This document shows, in pieces, positions 9,318-18,439 of a stretch of DNA of 64,000 bases (position 1 is the stretch's first letter; every line of letters begins with the position of its first letter). Made by a program: the position numbers and the translations under genes. The notes beneath the pieces are model-generated. The model was not told where the DNA came from and did no database searches. It worked only from the letters and a program-made list of their open reading frames with translations. The DNA is from Novosphingobium sp. (GTDB lineage: Bacteria; Pseudomonadota; Alphaproteobacteria; Sphingomonadales; Sphingomonadaceae), in assembly GCA_004211435.1 (NCBI GenBank), contig SECS01000016.1, positions 1 to 64,000 of the forward strand. The letters run 5' to 3'.

Positions 9318-10757
9318 TCACTCGTGCCACGTCACACCGTCGCGTTCGGCCAGCGCGATCGCGGCTGATGGCCCCCAAGAACCGGCCGTGTAATTCTTCG
9401 GCGTGGCGCCCTGCTCTACCCAGGAGGCACGGATCGCGTCGACCCAGTCCCATTGCGCCTCGACCTCGTCGCGACGCACGAACAAGGTCTGGTCCCCCTC
9501 GATCAGGTCGAGCAGCAAGCGTTCGTAGGCGATGCGCCGCTCCTTGCCAGCAAAGGCGTTCTGCATGGCGATGTTGAGCGGCACCGGGCGCAGTCGGATG
9601 CCGCCGCGATCGAGCCCGGGCACCTTGGCCATCAACGACAGCGTGATGTTTTCTTCGGGCTGAATGCCGATGACGAGCCGATTGGGTTCGGCCTTGGCCC
9701 CCTTCCCGGCGAAGATCGAATGCGGCACCTTGCGGAACTGGACGACGATTTCGGTCACGCGCTCGGGCAGCCGTTTGCCGGTGCGCAAATAGAAGGGCAC
9801 GCCCTTCCAGCGCCAATTGTCGATGTACGACTTGATCGCAACGAAAGTCTCGGTGTCCGAATCCTTGCCCAGCTCGTCGTCGTAGCCGGGCACGGCCTTT
9901 CCTTCGATCGCGCCAGCGCGATATTGGCCGGTGACGGTCTCGTCGGGGCCGACGCTGCGCAGGGATCGCAGAACCTTGACCTTCTCGTCGCGCACGGCCG
10001 TGGCGTCGAAGCTCGACGGCGGCTCCATCGCCACCAGCGAGAGCAGCTGGAGCATGTGGTTCTGCACCATGTCGCGCAGCGCGCCAGCATCGTCGTAGAA
10101 CGAGACGCGGCCTTCGAGGCCGACGGTCTCGGCGACGGTGATCTGGACGTGATCGATATGCGCCGCGTTCCACAGCGGCTCGAACAGGATGTTGGCGAAG
10201 CGCAGCGCGAGAAGGTTCTGGACGGTTTCCTTGCCCAGATAATGGTCGATGCGGAAGATGCGGTCCTCGGGAAAGGCGCTCGCCACGGCGTCGTTGATGT
10301 GCCGGCTCGATTCCAGATCGGTGCCGAGCGGCTTTTCGAGGCACATGCGCACCGTGTCGCCCGTCAGCCCCGCGCGTTCCAGGCCGTGGATTGTCGGCTC
10401 GAACAAACTCGGCGCGGTCGACAGGAAGATGGCCAGGCCCTGCTCGGGTTTGCCGACCTTGTCGGCCAGCGCAGCGAAGCCGTCCTGCTGGGTCGCATCG
10501 AGTGGTTGATAATGGAGCCGCTCGAGAAAACTGTCGAGGCTGCCGCGGCGCTCTGCCGGCAGGAACGTCTCCAGCGCTTCGCGCGCGAGCGCGCGAAAGC
10601 CCTGGTCGTCGAGCTCCGAACGCGCCGTACCGATGATCTGCAGCTTTGCCGGCAGCAGGTCGTCCGCATCGAGCGCGCAGAGCGAGGGCAACAGCATCCG
10701 CTTGGACAGATCGCCGGTCGCGCCGAAAAGAAGAAGCCGGTCTGCGGTGAAACTCAC
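9318..10757 (-). CDS. zwf: Glucose-6-phosphate 1-dehydrogenase
   Basis: 479 aa from a GTG at 10757, placed eight bases after an AGGGG ribosome site; this start gives the family's usual N-terminus and length. Earlier in-frame ATGs at 10859 and 10838 would add an atypical leader. The nucleotide-binding GATGDL is at 12-17 and the active-site RIDHYLGKE at 169-177. It oxidises glucose 6-phosphate with NAD(P)+ to 6-phosphogluconolactone and is the first gene of zwf-edd-glk-eda-ppc. No pgl (lactonase) gene is in the operon. The 113-base divergent region upstream contains an inverted repeat (10810-10840). Confidence 0.93.
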   Translation of the reverse strand: MSFTADRLLLFGATGDLSKRMLLPSLCALDADDLLPAKLQIIGTARSELDDQGFRALAREALETFLPAERRGSLDSFLERLHYQPLDATQQDGFAALADKVGKPEQGLAIFLSTAPSLFEPTIHGLERAGLTGDTVRMCLEKPLGTDLESSRHINDAVASAFPEDRIFRIDHYLGKETVQNLLALRFANILFEPLWNAAHIDHVQITVAETVGLEGRVSFYDDAGALRDMVQNHMLQLLSLVAMEPPSSFDATAVRDEKVKVLRSLRSVGPDETVTGQYRAGAIEGKAVPGYDDELGKDSDTETFVAIKSYIDNWRWKGVPFYLRTGKRLPERVTEIVVQFRKVPHSIFAGKGAKAEPNRLVIGIQPEENITLSLMAKVPGLDRGGIRLRPVPLNIAMQNAFAGKERRIAYERLLLDLIEGDQTLFVRRDEVEAQWDWVDAIRASWVEQGATPKNYTAGSWGPSAAIALAERDGVTWHE

Positions 10758-10809
10758 TCTTGAATCCCCTGCCGTAAGCGCTGCACTGGTATCCGTCCCG
10801 GCAAGCTCC

Positions 10810-10840
10810 CCATGCGTGTTGTTTCGCACACGCAGCATGG
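10810..10840. promoter_or_regulatory. Inverted repeat in the zwf / 10871 divergent promoter region
   Basis: CCATGC at 10810-10815 pairs with GCATGG at 10835-10840, and GCGTGT at 10814-10819 pairs with ACACGC at 10828-10833. The repeat lies midway between the zwf GTG (10757) and the divergent GTG at 10871. That placement suits a regulator acting on both units. It does not resemble the gammaproteobacterial HexR site. Confidence 0.35.
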
Positions 10841-10870
10841 CACGGCAAGAGTCGGCCACGGAGGCAAAGC

Positions 10871-12496
10871 GTGAGCAAGCACTATGATGCGCTGATTCTG
10901 GGCGGCGGGCACAACGGTCTGGTCTGTGCCTTCTACCTGGCGCGGGCCGGCCTGCGCGTGCGCGTGCTCGAACGCCGCCACCTGGTCGGCGGCGCGGCAG
11001 TCACCGAGGAATTCGCGCCCGGATTTCGCAATTCGACCGCCAGCTATACCGTAAGCCTGCTCCAGCCCAAGGTCATCGCCGACATGCGGCTGCACGAGCT
11101 CGGCCTGCGGATCGTCGAGCGACGGCTGTCGAACTTCCTGCCTTTCGAGAACGACCACCTGAAGCTCGGCGGCGGCATGGCGCGCACCAGGGCCGAATTC
11201 GCGCGCTTCTCCCCGCGCGATGCCGAGGCCTATCCGGCCTACGACGCGGCGCTCGAAAAGGTCGCCGACGTCCTGCGCGGGCTGGCGCTGGAGATCCCCC
11301 CAAACGCCGGCGGCGGCCTGGCCGAACTGGTCGCGGCAGCGCGCCAGGGCTGGCCGCTCGGCAAGCTCGATCTCGCGGCACAGCGCGATCTGCTCGCGAT
11401 CTTCACCAAGTCGGCGCGCGAATTCCTCGACTTCTGGTTCGAGGACGACCGGATCAAGTCGGCCTTCGCCTTCGACGCGGTGGTCGGCAACTGGGCCGGC
11501 GTCTCGACGCCGGGCTCGGCCTATGTCCTGCTCCACCACGTCTTCGGCGAAGTGAACGGCAACAAGGGCGCCTGGGGCCACGCCATCGGCGGCATGGGCG
11601 CGATCACTCAGGCCATGGCCGCGGCCTGTATCGACGCCGGCGTCGAGATCAGCCTGGAGGCGCCGGTGGCGCAGGTGCTGGTCGATGGCGGCAAGGTCGC
11701 GGGCTTGCGGTTGGAAAGCGGCGAAGAGATCATAAGCCCGCGCGTTGCGGCCAATGTCGGGCCGGCCCTGCTCTATCGCCGGATGATCGATCCCGGCGAT
11801 CTCGACGCCGATTTCCGCCGACGCATGGCCGGTTTCAAGACCGGTTCGGGCACCTTTCGCATGAACGTGGCGCTGTCCGAATTGCCCGACTTCAACGTGC
11901 TGCCGGGGAAGACACTCGCCGATCACCATACTGCCGGCATCGTGATCGCCCCCGGGCTCGATTACATGGACAAGGCCTGGGACGATGCTCGCGCGCACGG
12001 CTGGTCGCACGAACCGATCGTCGAGATGCTGATTCCCTCGACGCTCGACGACAGTTTGGCCCCGCCCGGCGCACACGTCGCAAGCCTGTTCTGCCAGCAG
12101 TTTGCGCCCGAATTGCCGGATGGTCGTTCGTGGGACGACGAACGCGAAGCGGCCGCCGACCGCATCATCGACACGGTGACGCGGCACGCGCCCAATTTCC
12201 GCGCCAGCGTGATCGCGCGGCAAATCCATTCACCGCTCGATCTCGAACGCAAGTTCGGCCTGGTCGGCGGCGACATCTTCCACGGCCGCATGAGCCTAGA
12301 CCAGCTCTGGTCGGCGCGGCCGGTGCTCGGCCAGGGCGACTATCGCGGGCCGATCCGGGGGCTCTACCTCTGCGGCTCGGGCGCGCATCCGGGCGGCGGC
12401 GTGACCGGCGCGCCGGGGCACAACGCCGCGCAGGCGATCCTTTCCGATCGGGCATTGCCCGCACGCCTCCTGAGCCGCTTCCACCGGCCGCGCTGA
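10871..12496 (+). CDS. FAD-dependent oxidoreductase, phytoene desaturase/PYROXD2-like
   Basis: 541 aa from a GTG with GGAGG just upstream. The N-terminal Rossmann FAD site is DALILGGGHNGLVCAFYLARAGLRVRVLERR (about 6-36), followed by the GGAAVTEE block of the amine oxidase/phytoene desaturase superfamily. The C-terminal GLYLCGSGAHPGGGVTGAPGHNAA segment completes the FAD fold. This subgroup (PYROXD2-like) is common in alphaproteobacteria, with no clear substrate. There is no carotenoid gene nearby, so a role in carotenogenesis is not supported. phoR starts 18 bases downstream. Confidence 0.8.
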   Translation: MSKHYDALILGGGHNGLVCAFYLARAGLRVRVLERRHLVGGAAVTEEFAPGFRNSTASYTVSLLQPKVIADMRLHELGLRIVERRLSNFLPFENDHLKLGGGMARTRAEFARFSPRDAEAYPAYDAALEKVADVLRGLALEIPPNAGGGLAELVAAARQGWPLGKLDLAAQRDLLAIFTKSAREFLDFWFEDDRIKSAFAFDAVVGNWAGVSTPGSAYVLLHHVFGEVNGNKGAWGHAIGGMGAITQAMAAACIDAGVEISLEAPVAQVLVDGGKVAGLRLESGEEIISPRVAANVGPALLYRRMIDPGDLDADFRRRMAGFKTGSGTFRMNVALSELPDFNVLPGKTLADHHTAGIVIAPGLDYMDKAWDDARAHGWSHEPIVEMLIPSTLDDSLAPPGAHVASLFCQQFAPELPDGRSWDDEREAAADRIIDTVTRHAPNFRASVIARQIHSPLDLERKFGLVGGDIFHGRMSLDQLWSARPVLGQGDYRGPIRGLYLCGSGAHPGGGVTGAPGHNAAQAILSDRALPARLLSRFHRPR

Positions 12497-12514
12497 ACCG
12501 ATACAAGGCGACAC

Positions 12515-13501
12515 ATGGCACTAGACGGCGTCCACCTGCTCGAACAGATTCAGACCCCCGCGCTCGCGGTCGCGCGCGGGCAGGTGGTATTCGCCAATGC
12601 CGCGGCCAAGGCGCTGCTCGGCAGCCATATCGTCAGCCAGGACGTGCGCATCGCCATCCGCAATCCCCAGGCGGTCTCGGTGATTCTCGACGACGCCGGC
12701 GGTTCGGCACGGATCGACGGGCTTTCGGTCGGCGGCTCGGTCTGGGAAGTCGATTGCCAGGTCGTGGGTCCGGGCGAACGACTCGTCACGCTCTACGATC
12801 TCTCGGTCCAGGCCAGCACCGCGCGTGCCCATGCCGACTTCGTCGCCAATGCCAGCCACGAACTGCGCACCCCGCTCGCCGCGATCATCGGCTATGTCGA
12901 AACGCTGCTCACGCCCAAGGCCGGCAACGACCCGGCGACGCGCGAACGCTTCCTCGAGATCATCCGCCACGAGTCGCTGCGCATGCAGCACCTGGTCGAG
13001 GACCTGATGTCGCTGTCGCGGATCGAGGCGGTCAAGCACGAGGTCCCCTCGGACGAGGTCGACATCGCCGTCCTCGCGCGCGAGGTCGCGGGCGAATTCC
13101 GCGAGGGCACCAACGTCTCGGTCGGCGCCAATTGCGAGAGCGCAATCATCGCCGGTGACCGCGGGCAGATGGCGCAGGTCATCCGCAACCTCATCGACAA
13201 CGCGCTCAAGTACGGCAAGCCCGGTGGGCCGGTCCACGTCACGCTCGAGGCGACGCATACGGGCTGGCTCTCGGTCACGGTGCGCGACGAGGGCGAAGGC
13301 ATCGCGCCCGAACACCTGCCGCGGCTGACCGAGCGCTTCTACCGCGCCGACACCAGCCGCAGCCGCGCGGCCGGCGGCACCGGCCTGGGCCTGTCGATCG
13401 TCAAGCACATCGTCGAGCGCCACCGCGGCCGCTTCGACATCGCCACCCGGCTGGGCGAAGGCACGACCGCCTCGCTGATGCTGCCGCTGCGCAAGGGCTG
13501 A
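12515..13501 (+). CDS. phoR: Phosphate regulon sensor histidine kinase PhoR
   Basis: 328 aa. A PAS-like region (about 8-95) is followed by a HisKA domain with phospho-acceptor H115 in NASHELRTPLA, then an HATPase domain with the N box (QVIRNLIDNALKYG), G1 (DEGEGI) and G2 (GGTGLGLSIV) boxes. No membrane segment is visible, so this is a soluble PhoR that presumably senses through the PstSCAB-PhoU complex encoded next. It phosphorylates PhoB (18439-19125). The Pho box lies after phoR, so phoR is outside the main PhoB-driven transcript unless read through from upstream. Confidence 0.9.
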   Translation: MALDGVHLLEQIQTPALAVARGQVVFANAAAKALLGSHIVSQDVRIAIRNPQAVSVILDDAGGSARIDGLSVGGSVWEVDCQVVGPGERLVTLYDLSVQASTARAHADFVANASHELRTPLAAIIGYVETLLTPKAGNDPATRERFLEIIRHESLRMQHLVEDLMSLSRIEAVKHEVPSDEVDIAVLAREVAGEFREGTNVSVGANCESAIIAGDRGQMAQVIRNLIDNALKYGKPGGPVHVTLEATHTGWLSVTVRDEGEGIAPEHLPRLTERFYRADTSRSRAAGGTGLGLSIVKHIVERHRGRFDIATRLGEGTTASLMLPLRKG

Positions 13502-13511
13502 TCGGCGCACG

Positions 13512-13527
13512 GCCGCCTTTCGGCGGC
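13512..13527 (+). terminator. Hairpin after phoR
   Basis: GCCGCC (13512-13517) and GGCGGC (13522-13527) form a perfect 6-bp stem with a TTTC loop, ten bases after the phoR stop. No T-run follows, so it is at best a weak terminator separating phoR from pstS. Confidence 0.4.
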
Positions 13528-13584
13528 ATCAGAACCATTTCGCACGACAGGCGCCGAGAATGCCTTATTTTCCGGGTCCTCGAT

Positions 13585-13617
13585 GCGTCATCGATTTGTC
13601 ATAGAACTGTCATCGAA
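13585..13617 (+). promoter_or_regulatory. Pho box, three tandem 11-bp PhoB repeats
   Basis: Three consecutive 11-mers, GCGTCATCGAT (13585-13595), TTGTCATAGAA (13596-13606) and CTGTCATCGAA (13607-13617), match the PhoB direct repeat with core TGTCAT and 11-base periodicity. The last begins 55 bases before the pstS ATG, where PhoB would replace a -35 element. This marks pstS-pstCAB-phoU-phoB as a PhoB-activated, phoB-autoregulated transcript. Confidence 0.85.
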
Positions 13618-13661
13618 GACCAATAGGAGCGCCTCATAACCGGAGGCTAAGGGGTCTTTCC

Positions 13662-14705
13662 ATGGGTATCATCCGTAATCTTGCCGTTGCCGCAGTTTCC
13701 ACGCTCGCGCTTGCCGCTTGCGGCAGTTCGGGCGGCGGATCCGCGGGATCGCGCGACTTCGTGCGCGCCGTCGGCTCCTCGACCGTCTATCCCTTCGCCA
13801 CGGCCGTCGCCGAAAAGGCCAGCGCCGGCGGCAAGTCGCCGGTGATCGAATCGACCGGCACGGGTGCCGGCATGAAGCTGTTCTGCGCCGGCGTCGGCGC
13901 CAGCCACCCCGACATCGAGAACGCCTCGCGCCGGATCAAGAAGTCCGAGTTCGAAGAGTGCAAGAAGAACGGCGTGACCGAGATCGTCGAGATTCAGGTC
14001 GGCCTCGACGGCATCGCCTTCGGCGAAGCGAAGGGCGGCCCCGGCATGGCCCTGACCCCCGTCGACGTCTACAAGGCGATCGCCGCCAACCCCTTCGGCA
14101 AGCCCAACACCGCCAAGCTGTGGAGCGAGGTCAACCCCGCCCTGCCGGCGATCCCGATCCTGGTCTACGGCCCGCCCTCGACCTCGGGCACGCGCGACGC
14201 ACTGGCCGAGCTGATCCTGACCAAGGGCTGCGAGACCGACGCCGCGACCAAGGCACTCAAGGAATCGAACGCCGACCAGCACAAGAAAATCTGCACCGAA
14301 GTCCGCGACGACGGCGCCTATGTGGACTCGGGCGAGAACGACAACCTGATCGTTCAGAAGATCGCGCAGAACCCCAAGGCGGTCGGCGTGTTCGGCTTCT
14401 CCTTCCTCGAAGAGAACCCCGACAAGCTCAAGGGCGTCACGATGTCGGGCATCGCGCCGACCTATGCGACGATCTCGGACTTCACCTATCCGGGTGCGCG
14501 TCCGCTGTTCCTCTACGTCAAGAAGCAGCACCTGAACGCCACCCAGGGCCGCCTGGCGGCCTATGTCGCCGAATGGGCCAAGGCCTGGGGGCCTGACGGC
14601 TACCTGAAGGCGAAGGGCATGGTCGTCGCCCCCGAGGACGTTCGCGCCAAGAGCGCCGACATCGCGGCGAAGATGACCCTGCTGGACCCGTCGGGCCTCA
14701 AGTAA
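13662..14705 (+). CDS. pstS: Phosphate ABC transporter substrate-binding lipoprotein PstS
   Basis: 347 aa. A lipoprotein signal peptide ends with the lipobox LAAC (C20), so it is anchored on the periplasmic side. The phosphate-binding loops VGSSTVYPFA (about 37-46), ESTGTGAGMKLFC and PSTSGTRDAL are typical of the PstS family. It delivers inorganic phosphate to PstCA and is the first gene after the Pho box. It is slightly longer than E. coli PstS and of the alphaproteobacterial type with a KNG-containing insert around residue 105. Confidence 0.94.
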   Translation: MGIIRNLAVAAVSTLALAACGSSGGGSAGSRDFVRAVGSSTVYPFATAVAEKASAGGKSPVIESTGTGAGMKLFCAGVGASHPDIENASRRIKKSEFEECKKNGVTEIVEIQVGLDGIAFGEAKGGPGMALTPVDVYKAIAANPFGKPNTAKLWSEVNPALPAIPILVYGPPSTSGTRDALAELILTKGCETDAATKALKESNADQHKKICTEVRDDGAYVDSGENDNLIVQKIAQNPKAVGVFGFSFLEENPDKLKGVTMSGIAPTYATISDFTYPGARPLFLYVKKQHLNATQGRLAAYVAEWAKAWGPDGYLKAKGMVVAPEDVRAKSADIAAKMTLLDPSGLK

Positions 14706-14724
14706 GGCCGGATAGCCCCTTACC

Positions 14725-16089
14725 ATGACCTCGAACATCGTCCTCGCGGCGATCCTCGCCTTGGGCATCGTCGGCTGGTTCGCCGCGCGGTCCAAGGCGC
14801 GATTGCTCTACACCGGCCGCGGCTCTCTGCATTCGATGCCGGGCTATCACGGCTGGTACGTCGCGCTGTGGCTGATCGTTCCGGCCCTGATCGCCTGGGC
14901 GGCCTGGCAGGCGATCATGCCGGGCCTCGTCGAAACGGCGATCCTGGCCCAGCCGATTGCCGCCAAGCTGCCGACGATCGACATGGACCGCGCCGCCGTG
15001 CTGTCCGAGGCCTGGAACCTGGCGCGCGATCCGGGCGCGGCGGCGTTCAACCCGCTCGCCACCGAATTCGCCGAGCCGTTGCGCGATCTCCAGTTCCGCT
15101 ACTCCATGATCGGCGGGGTGCTGGCGCTGGTGCTCGCTTTTGCTGGCGGCGCCTATGCCTTCACCCGCGTCCGTTCGGGCTTCCCGGCACGCACGCGGAC
15201 CGAACGCACGGTGATGTTCCTGCTGCTGCTGGCCTCGCTGGTCGCGATCCTGACGACGATCGGAATCGTCGTCTCGCTGCTCTACGAGACCGGCCTGTTT
15301 TTCAGCCAGATCTCGCCGATCGACTTCCTCACCGGCCTCCACTGGTCGCCCAAAGATGTCGCCGACGGCGCGGACTTCGGCGCGGTGCCGCTGTTCTGGG
15401 GCACGATCTACATCGGCGCGATCATCGCCATGATCGTCGCGATCCCGCTCGGGCTGATGAGCGCGGTCTACCTGACGCAATATGCCACGCCGACGGCACG
15501 CAAGGTGCTCAAGCCGATCCTCGAAATCCTCGCGGGCATCCCGACCGTGGTCTATGGCTACTTCGCGGCGCTGACCGTGGCGCCAATGGTGCGCGACTTC
15601 GCCGAGATGATGGGCAAGGACAATCCCTCGACCGAAAGCGCGCTCGCTGCGGGCCTGGTCATGGGCGTGATGATCATCCCCTTCGTATCCTCGATGGCCG
15701 ACGATTCGATGGCGGCCGTGCCGCAGGCGATGCGCGACGGCAGCCTGGCCATGGGCGCGACCGAGAGCGAAACCATCAAGCGGGTTCTGCTGCCCGCCGC
15801 GTTGCCCGGCATCGTTGCCGGCGTGATGCTCGCAGTCAGCCGTGCGATCGGCGAGACGATGATCGTCGTCATGGCCGCCGGCGCCGCCGCGCGCCTGTCG
15901 GCCGATCCGTTCGCTTCGATGACCACGGTGACCTATCAGATCGTCCAGCTGCTGACCGGCGACCAGGAGTTCAACAGCCCCAAGACGCTGTCGGCCTTCG
16001 CGCTCGGCCTCGTGCTGTTCATCATCACGCTCGTCCTCAACATCGTCGCGCTGCGCGTCGTGAAGCGGTTCCGCGAAGCCTATGACTGA
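14725..16089 (+). CDS. pstC: Phosphate ABC transporter permease PstC (long form)
   Basis: 454 aa, longer than the E. coli protein because of extra N-terminal membrane segments (about 3-20, 45-70 and 130-150) before the conserved permease core. The BPD transporter domain runs from about 225, with the EAA-like loop VPQAMRDGSLAMGATESETIKRV near 330-350. It forms the inner-membrane channel with PstA. It starts 19 bases after pstS and overlaps pstA by 8 bases, indicating coupled translation. Confidence 0.92.
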   Translation: MTSNIVLAAILALGIVGWFAARSKARLLYTGRGSLHSMPGYHGWYVALWLIVPALIAWAAWQAIMPGLVETAILAQPIAAKLPTIDMDRAAVLSEAWNLARDPGAAAFNPLATEFAEPLRDLQFRYSMIGGVLALVLAFAGGAYAFTRVRSGFPARTRTERTVMFLLLLASLVAILTTIGIVVSLLYETGLFFSQISPIDFLTGLHWSPKDVADGADFGAVPLFWGTIYIGAIIAMIVAIPLGLMSAVYLTQYATPTARKVLKPILEILAGIPTVVYGYFAALTVAPMVRDFAEMMGKDNPSTESALAAGLVMGVMIIPFVSSMADDSMAAVPQAMRDGSLAMGATESETIKRVLLPAALPGIVAGVMLAVSRAIGETMIVVMAAGAAARLSADPFASMTTVTYQIVQLLTGDQEFNSPKTLSAFALGLVLFIITLVLNIVALRVVKRFREAYD

Positions 16090-16966
16090 CACCTGGCAAT
16101 CCGCCGCGGCCCAGCGCCGCCTCGCCAAGCGCCACGCCGCCGAGCGCCGCTTCCGTGCGATAGGCCTGGCCTCGATCGTTATCTCGCTGCTGTTCCTGGC
16201 CGTCTTGCTCTTCACCATGGCGAAGAACGGCATCGGCGGACTCAGCCTGGACTTTCTCCTCGGCTCGGATTCGACCGATGCATCGACGGCCGGCGTCTGG
16301 GGCGCGGTCAAGGGCTCGCTGCTGACCATGCTGGTGACCCTGGCGCTGTCCTTCCCGATGGGCGTCCTCGCGGCGATCTATCTCGAGGAATTCGCGCCGA
16401 AAAACCGCTGGACCGAATGGGTCGAGGTCTCGATCAACAACCTCGCGGCGGTGCCTTCGATCATCTTCGGCCTGCTCGGCCTCGCGGTGTTCATCAATCT
16501 CGCCCATCTGCCGCGCTCGTCGCCGCTCGTCGGCGGCATGACCCTGGCGCTGATGACCATGCCGGTCATCGTCATCTCCGGCCGCAACGCGATCAAGGCC
16601 GTGCCACCGTCGATCCGCGACGCGGCCTTGGCCGTGGGCGCGAGCCCCGTGCAGACCGTGTTCCACCACGTCCTGCCGCTGGCCCTGCCAGGCATCCTCA
16701 CCGGCACGATCATCGGCATGGCGCGCGCCCTGGGCGAGACCGCGCCGCTGCTGATGATCGGCATGCGCGCCTTCGTCTCGACCCCGCCGGGCGGGATCAC
16801 CGATCCGTCGAGCGTGCTGCCCATGCAAATCTTTCTGTGGTCTGACGAAATCGACCCCGGTTTCGTGCAGAACACCTCGGCAGCTATCATCGTGCTGCTG
16901 GTGTTCCTCCTCGCGATGAATGGTGTGGCCATTTATTTGCGCAACAAGTTCGAGACCCGCTGGTAA
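16082..16966 (+). CDS. pstA: Phosphate ABC transporter permease PstA
   Basis: 294 aa with about six membrane segments. The first spans about 25-47. The conserved cytoplasmic EAA loop is [31 protein letters not shown] (about 177-207), and the C-terminus ends in [10 protein letters not shown]. It pairs with PstC as the transmembrane core of the high-affinity phosphate importer. Its start lies within the end of pstC, and pstB follows two bases after its stop. Confidence 0.93.
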   Translation: MTDTWQSAAAQRRLAKRHAAERRFRAIGLASIVISLLFLAVLLFTMAKNGIGGLSLDFLLGSDSTDASTAGVWGAVKGSLLTMLVTLALSFPMGVLAAIYLEEFAPKNRWTEWVEVSINNLAAVPSIIFGLLGLAVFINLAHLPRSSPLVGGMTLALMTMPVIVISGRNAIKAVPPSIRDAALAVGASPVQTVFHHVLPLALPGILTGTIIGMARALGETAPLLMIGMRAFVSTPPGGITDPSSVLPMQIFLWSDEIDPGFVQNTSAAIIVLLVFLLAMNGVAIYLRNKFETRW

Positions 16967-16968
16967 TC

Positions 16969-17733
16969 ATGGCAACGACACCCAAAATCTCCGCGCGCAA
17001 CGTCGACGTGTTCTACGGCGCCAAGAAGGCGATCGACCAGGTGTCGATCGACATAGACGAGGGCATCGTCACCGCCTTCATCGGCCCTTCGGGCTGCGGC
17101 AAGTCGACCTTCCTACGCACGCTCAACCGCATGAACGACACGATCGCCTCCTGCCGCGTCGAAGGTTCGATCAAGCTCGATGGCGAGGACATCTACGACG
17201 GCCGCATGGACGTCGTGCAACTCCGCGCCCGCGTCGGCATGGTGTTCCAGAAGCCGAACCCCTTCCCCAAGTCGATCTTCGAGAACGTCGCCTATGGCGC
17301 GCGCATCCACGGCCTGGCCGCGGGCAAGAGCGAGATGGACGAGATCGTCGAGAAGGCGCTGCGCCGCGCCGGCCTGTGGGACGAGGTCAAGGACCGGCTG
17401 ACCGACGCCGGCACCGCGCTCTCGGGCGGCCAGCAGCAGCGCCTGTGCATCGCGCGCGCCATCGCCGTCAGCCCCGAAGTGATCCTGATGGACGAGCCCT
17501 GCTCGGCGCTCGACCCGATCGCGACCGCGCGCATCGAGGAACTGATCGACGAGCTCAAGGAGCGTTACGCGATCGTGATCGTTACCCACTCGATGCAGCA
17601 GGCAGCGCGCGTCTCGCAGCGCACGGCCTTTTTCCACCTCGGCGTCATGGTCGAGTATGGCGACACCGACGCGATCTTCACCAATCCGCGCGAAGAACGG
17701 ACCAAGGACTACATCACCGGCCGCTACGGCTGA
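16969..17733 (+). CDS. pstB: Phosphate ABC transporter ATPase PstB
   Basis: 254 aa. Walker A is GPSGCGKST (about 39-47), the Q-loop is in VFQKPNPFP, the ABC signature is LSGGQQQR, Walker B ends in [12 protein letters not shown], and the H-loop is VTHSM. All are diagnostic of PstB, with its characteristic CSALDPI. It hydrolyses ATP to drive phosphate import and transmits transporter state to PhoR with PhoU. It is part of the Pho-box transcript. Confidence 0.96.
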   Translation: MATTPKISARNVDVFYGAKKAIDQVSIDIDEGIVTAFIGPSGCGKSTFLRTLNRMNDTIASCRVEGSIKLDGEDIYDGRMDVVQLRARVGMVFQKPNPFPKSIFENVAYGARIHGLAAGKSEMDEIVEKALRRAGLWDEVKDRLTDAGTALSGGQQQRLCIARAIAVSPEVILMDEPCSALDPIATARIEELIDELKERYAIVIVTHSMQQAARVSQRTAFFHLGVMVEYGDTDAIFTNPREERTKDYITGRYG

Positions 17734-17746
17734 CGGGGAAACCGAT

Positions 17747-18439
17747 ATGGCAGAACATACCGTCAAGGCATTCGACAGCGAGATCAGTCAGCTTCGCGGC
17801 CTCATCGCCGAGATGGGCGGCCTCGCTGAAGTCGCGATCCGCGACGCGGTCGATGCGCTCGCCCGGCACGACGAGGACAAGGCCAAGCAGATCGTCGCCG
17901 CCGACGCGCGGATCGACGCGCTCGAGGCCGAGGTCGATCGCCTCGCCGTCCGCGTCATCGCGCTGCGCGCGCCGATGGCCGACGACCTGCGCGACGTCAT
18001 CGCCGCGCTCAAGATCTCGGGCGTGATCGAGCGCATCGGCGACTATGCCAAGAACATCGCCAAGCGCGTCGGCCACATGGAAGGGCGCGCCAAGATCGGT
18101 CCGCTGACCCTGGTGCCGGCCATGGCCGAGATCGCCCAGGGCATGGTCCGCGACGTGCTCAACGCCTATGGCGCGCGCGACAGCCTGCTCGCGATCGAGG
18201 TGATCAACCGCGACGAGAAGCTCGACAACTTCTACAACAGCCTGTTCCGCAACCTCGTCACCCACATGATGGAGAACCCGGCAACGATCTCCAGCGCAGC
18301 ACAGCTGCTGTTCGTGGCACGCAATCTCGAACGTATCGGCGACCATGCGACCAACGTCGCGGAGATGGTCTATTTCGCCGCGACGGGCCAGTACTTCTCC
18401 GAGAAGGATGGTCCGCGCGACACGAGTGGAGTGGTCTGA
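17747..18439 (+). CDS. phoU: Phosphate signalling complex protein PhoU
   Basis: 230 aa from the ATG at 17747, preceded by GACGGGGAAACC; an upstream in-frame ATG at 17657 lies inside pstB and is rejected. It has two PhoU three-helix repeats, each with the metal-binding E/DxxxD pattern (ISGVIERIGDYAKNIA near 100-115 and LFVARNLERIGDHATNVAEM near 190-210). PhoU links PstSCAB to PhoR and keeps the kinase quiet when phosphate is plentiful. The stop codon shares one base with the phoB ATG (TGATG). Confidence 0.95.
   Translation: MAEHTVKAFDSEISQLRGLIAEMGGLAEVAIRDAVDALARHDEDKAKQIVAADARIDALEAEVDRLAVRVIALRAPMADDLRDVIAALKISGVIERIGDYAKNIAKRVGHMEGRAKIGPLTLVPAMAEIAQGMVRDVLNAYGARDSLLAIEVINRDEKLDNFYNSLFRNLVTHMMENPATISSAAQLLFVARNLERIGDHATNVAEMVYFAATGQYFSEKDGPRDTSGVV

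Noticed and set aside
10758-10859. Earlier ATG starts for zwf at 10859 and 10838
   Set aside because: They add a leader not seen in Zwf proteins and lack ribosome sites; the GTG at 10757 has AGGGG at the right distance.
14698-16329. Long minus-strand open frame opposite pstC-pstA
   Set aside because: His/Arg/Asp/Gly-rich composition typical of antisense frames in high-GC DNA; the pst genes on the other strand are certain. Many similar frames elsewhere were rejected for the same reason.
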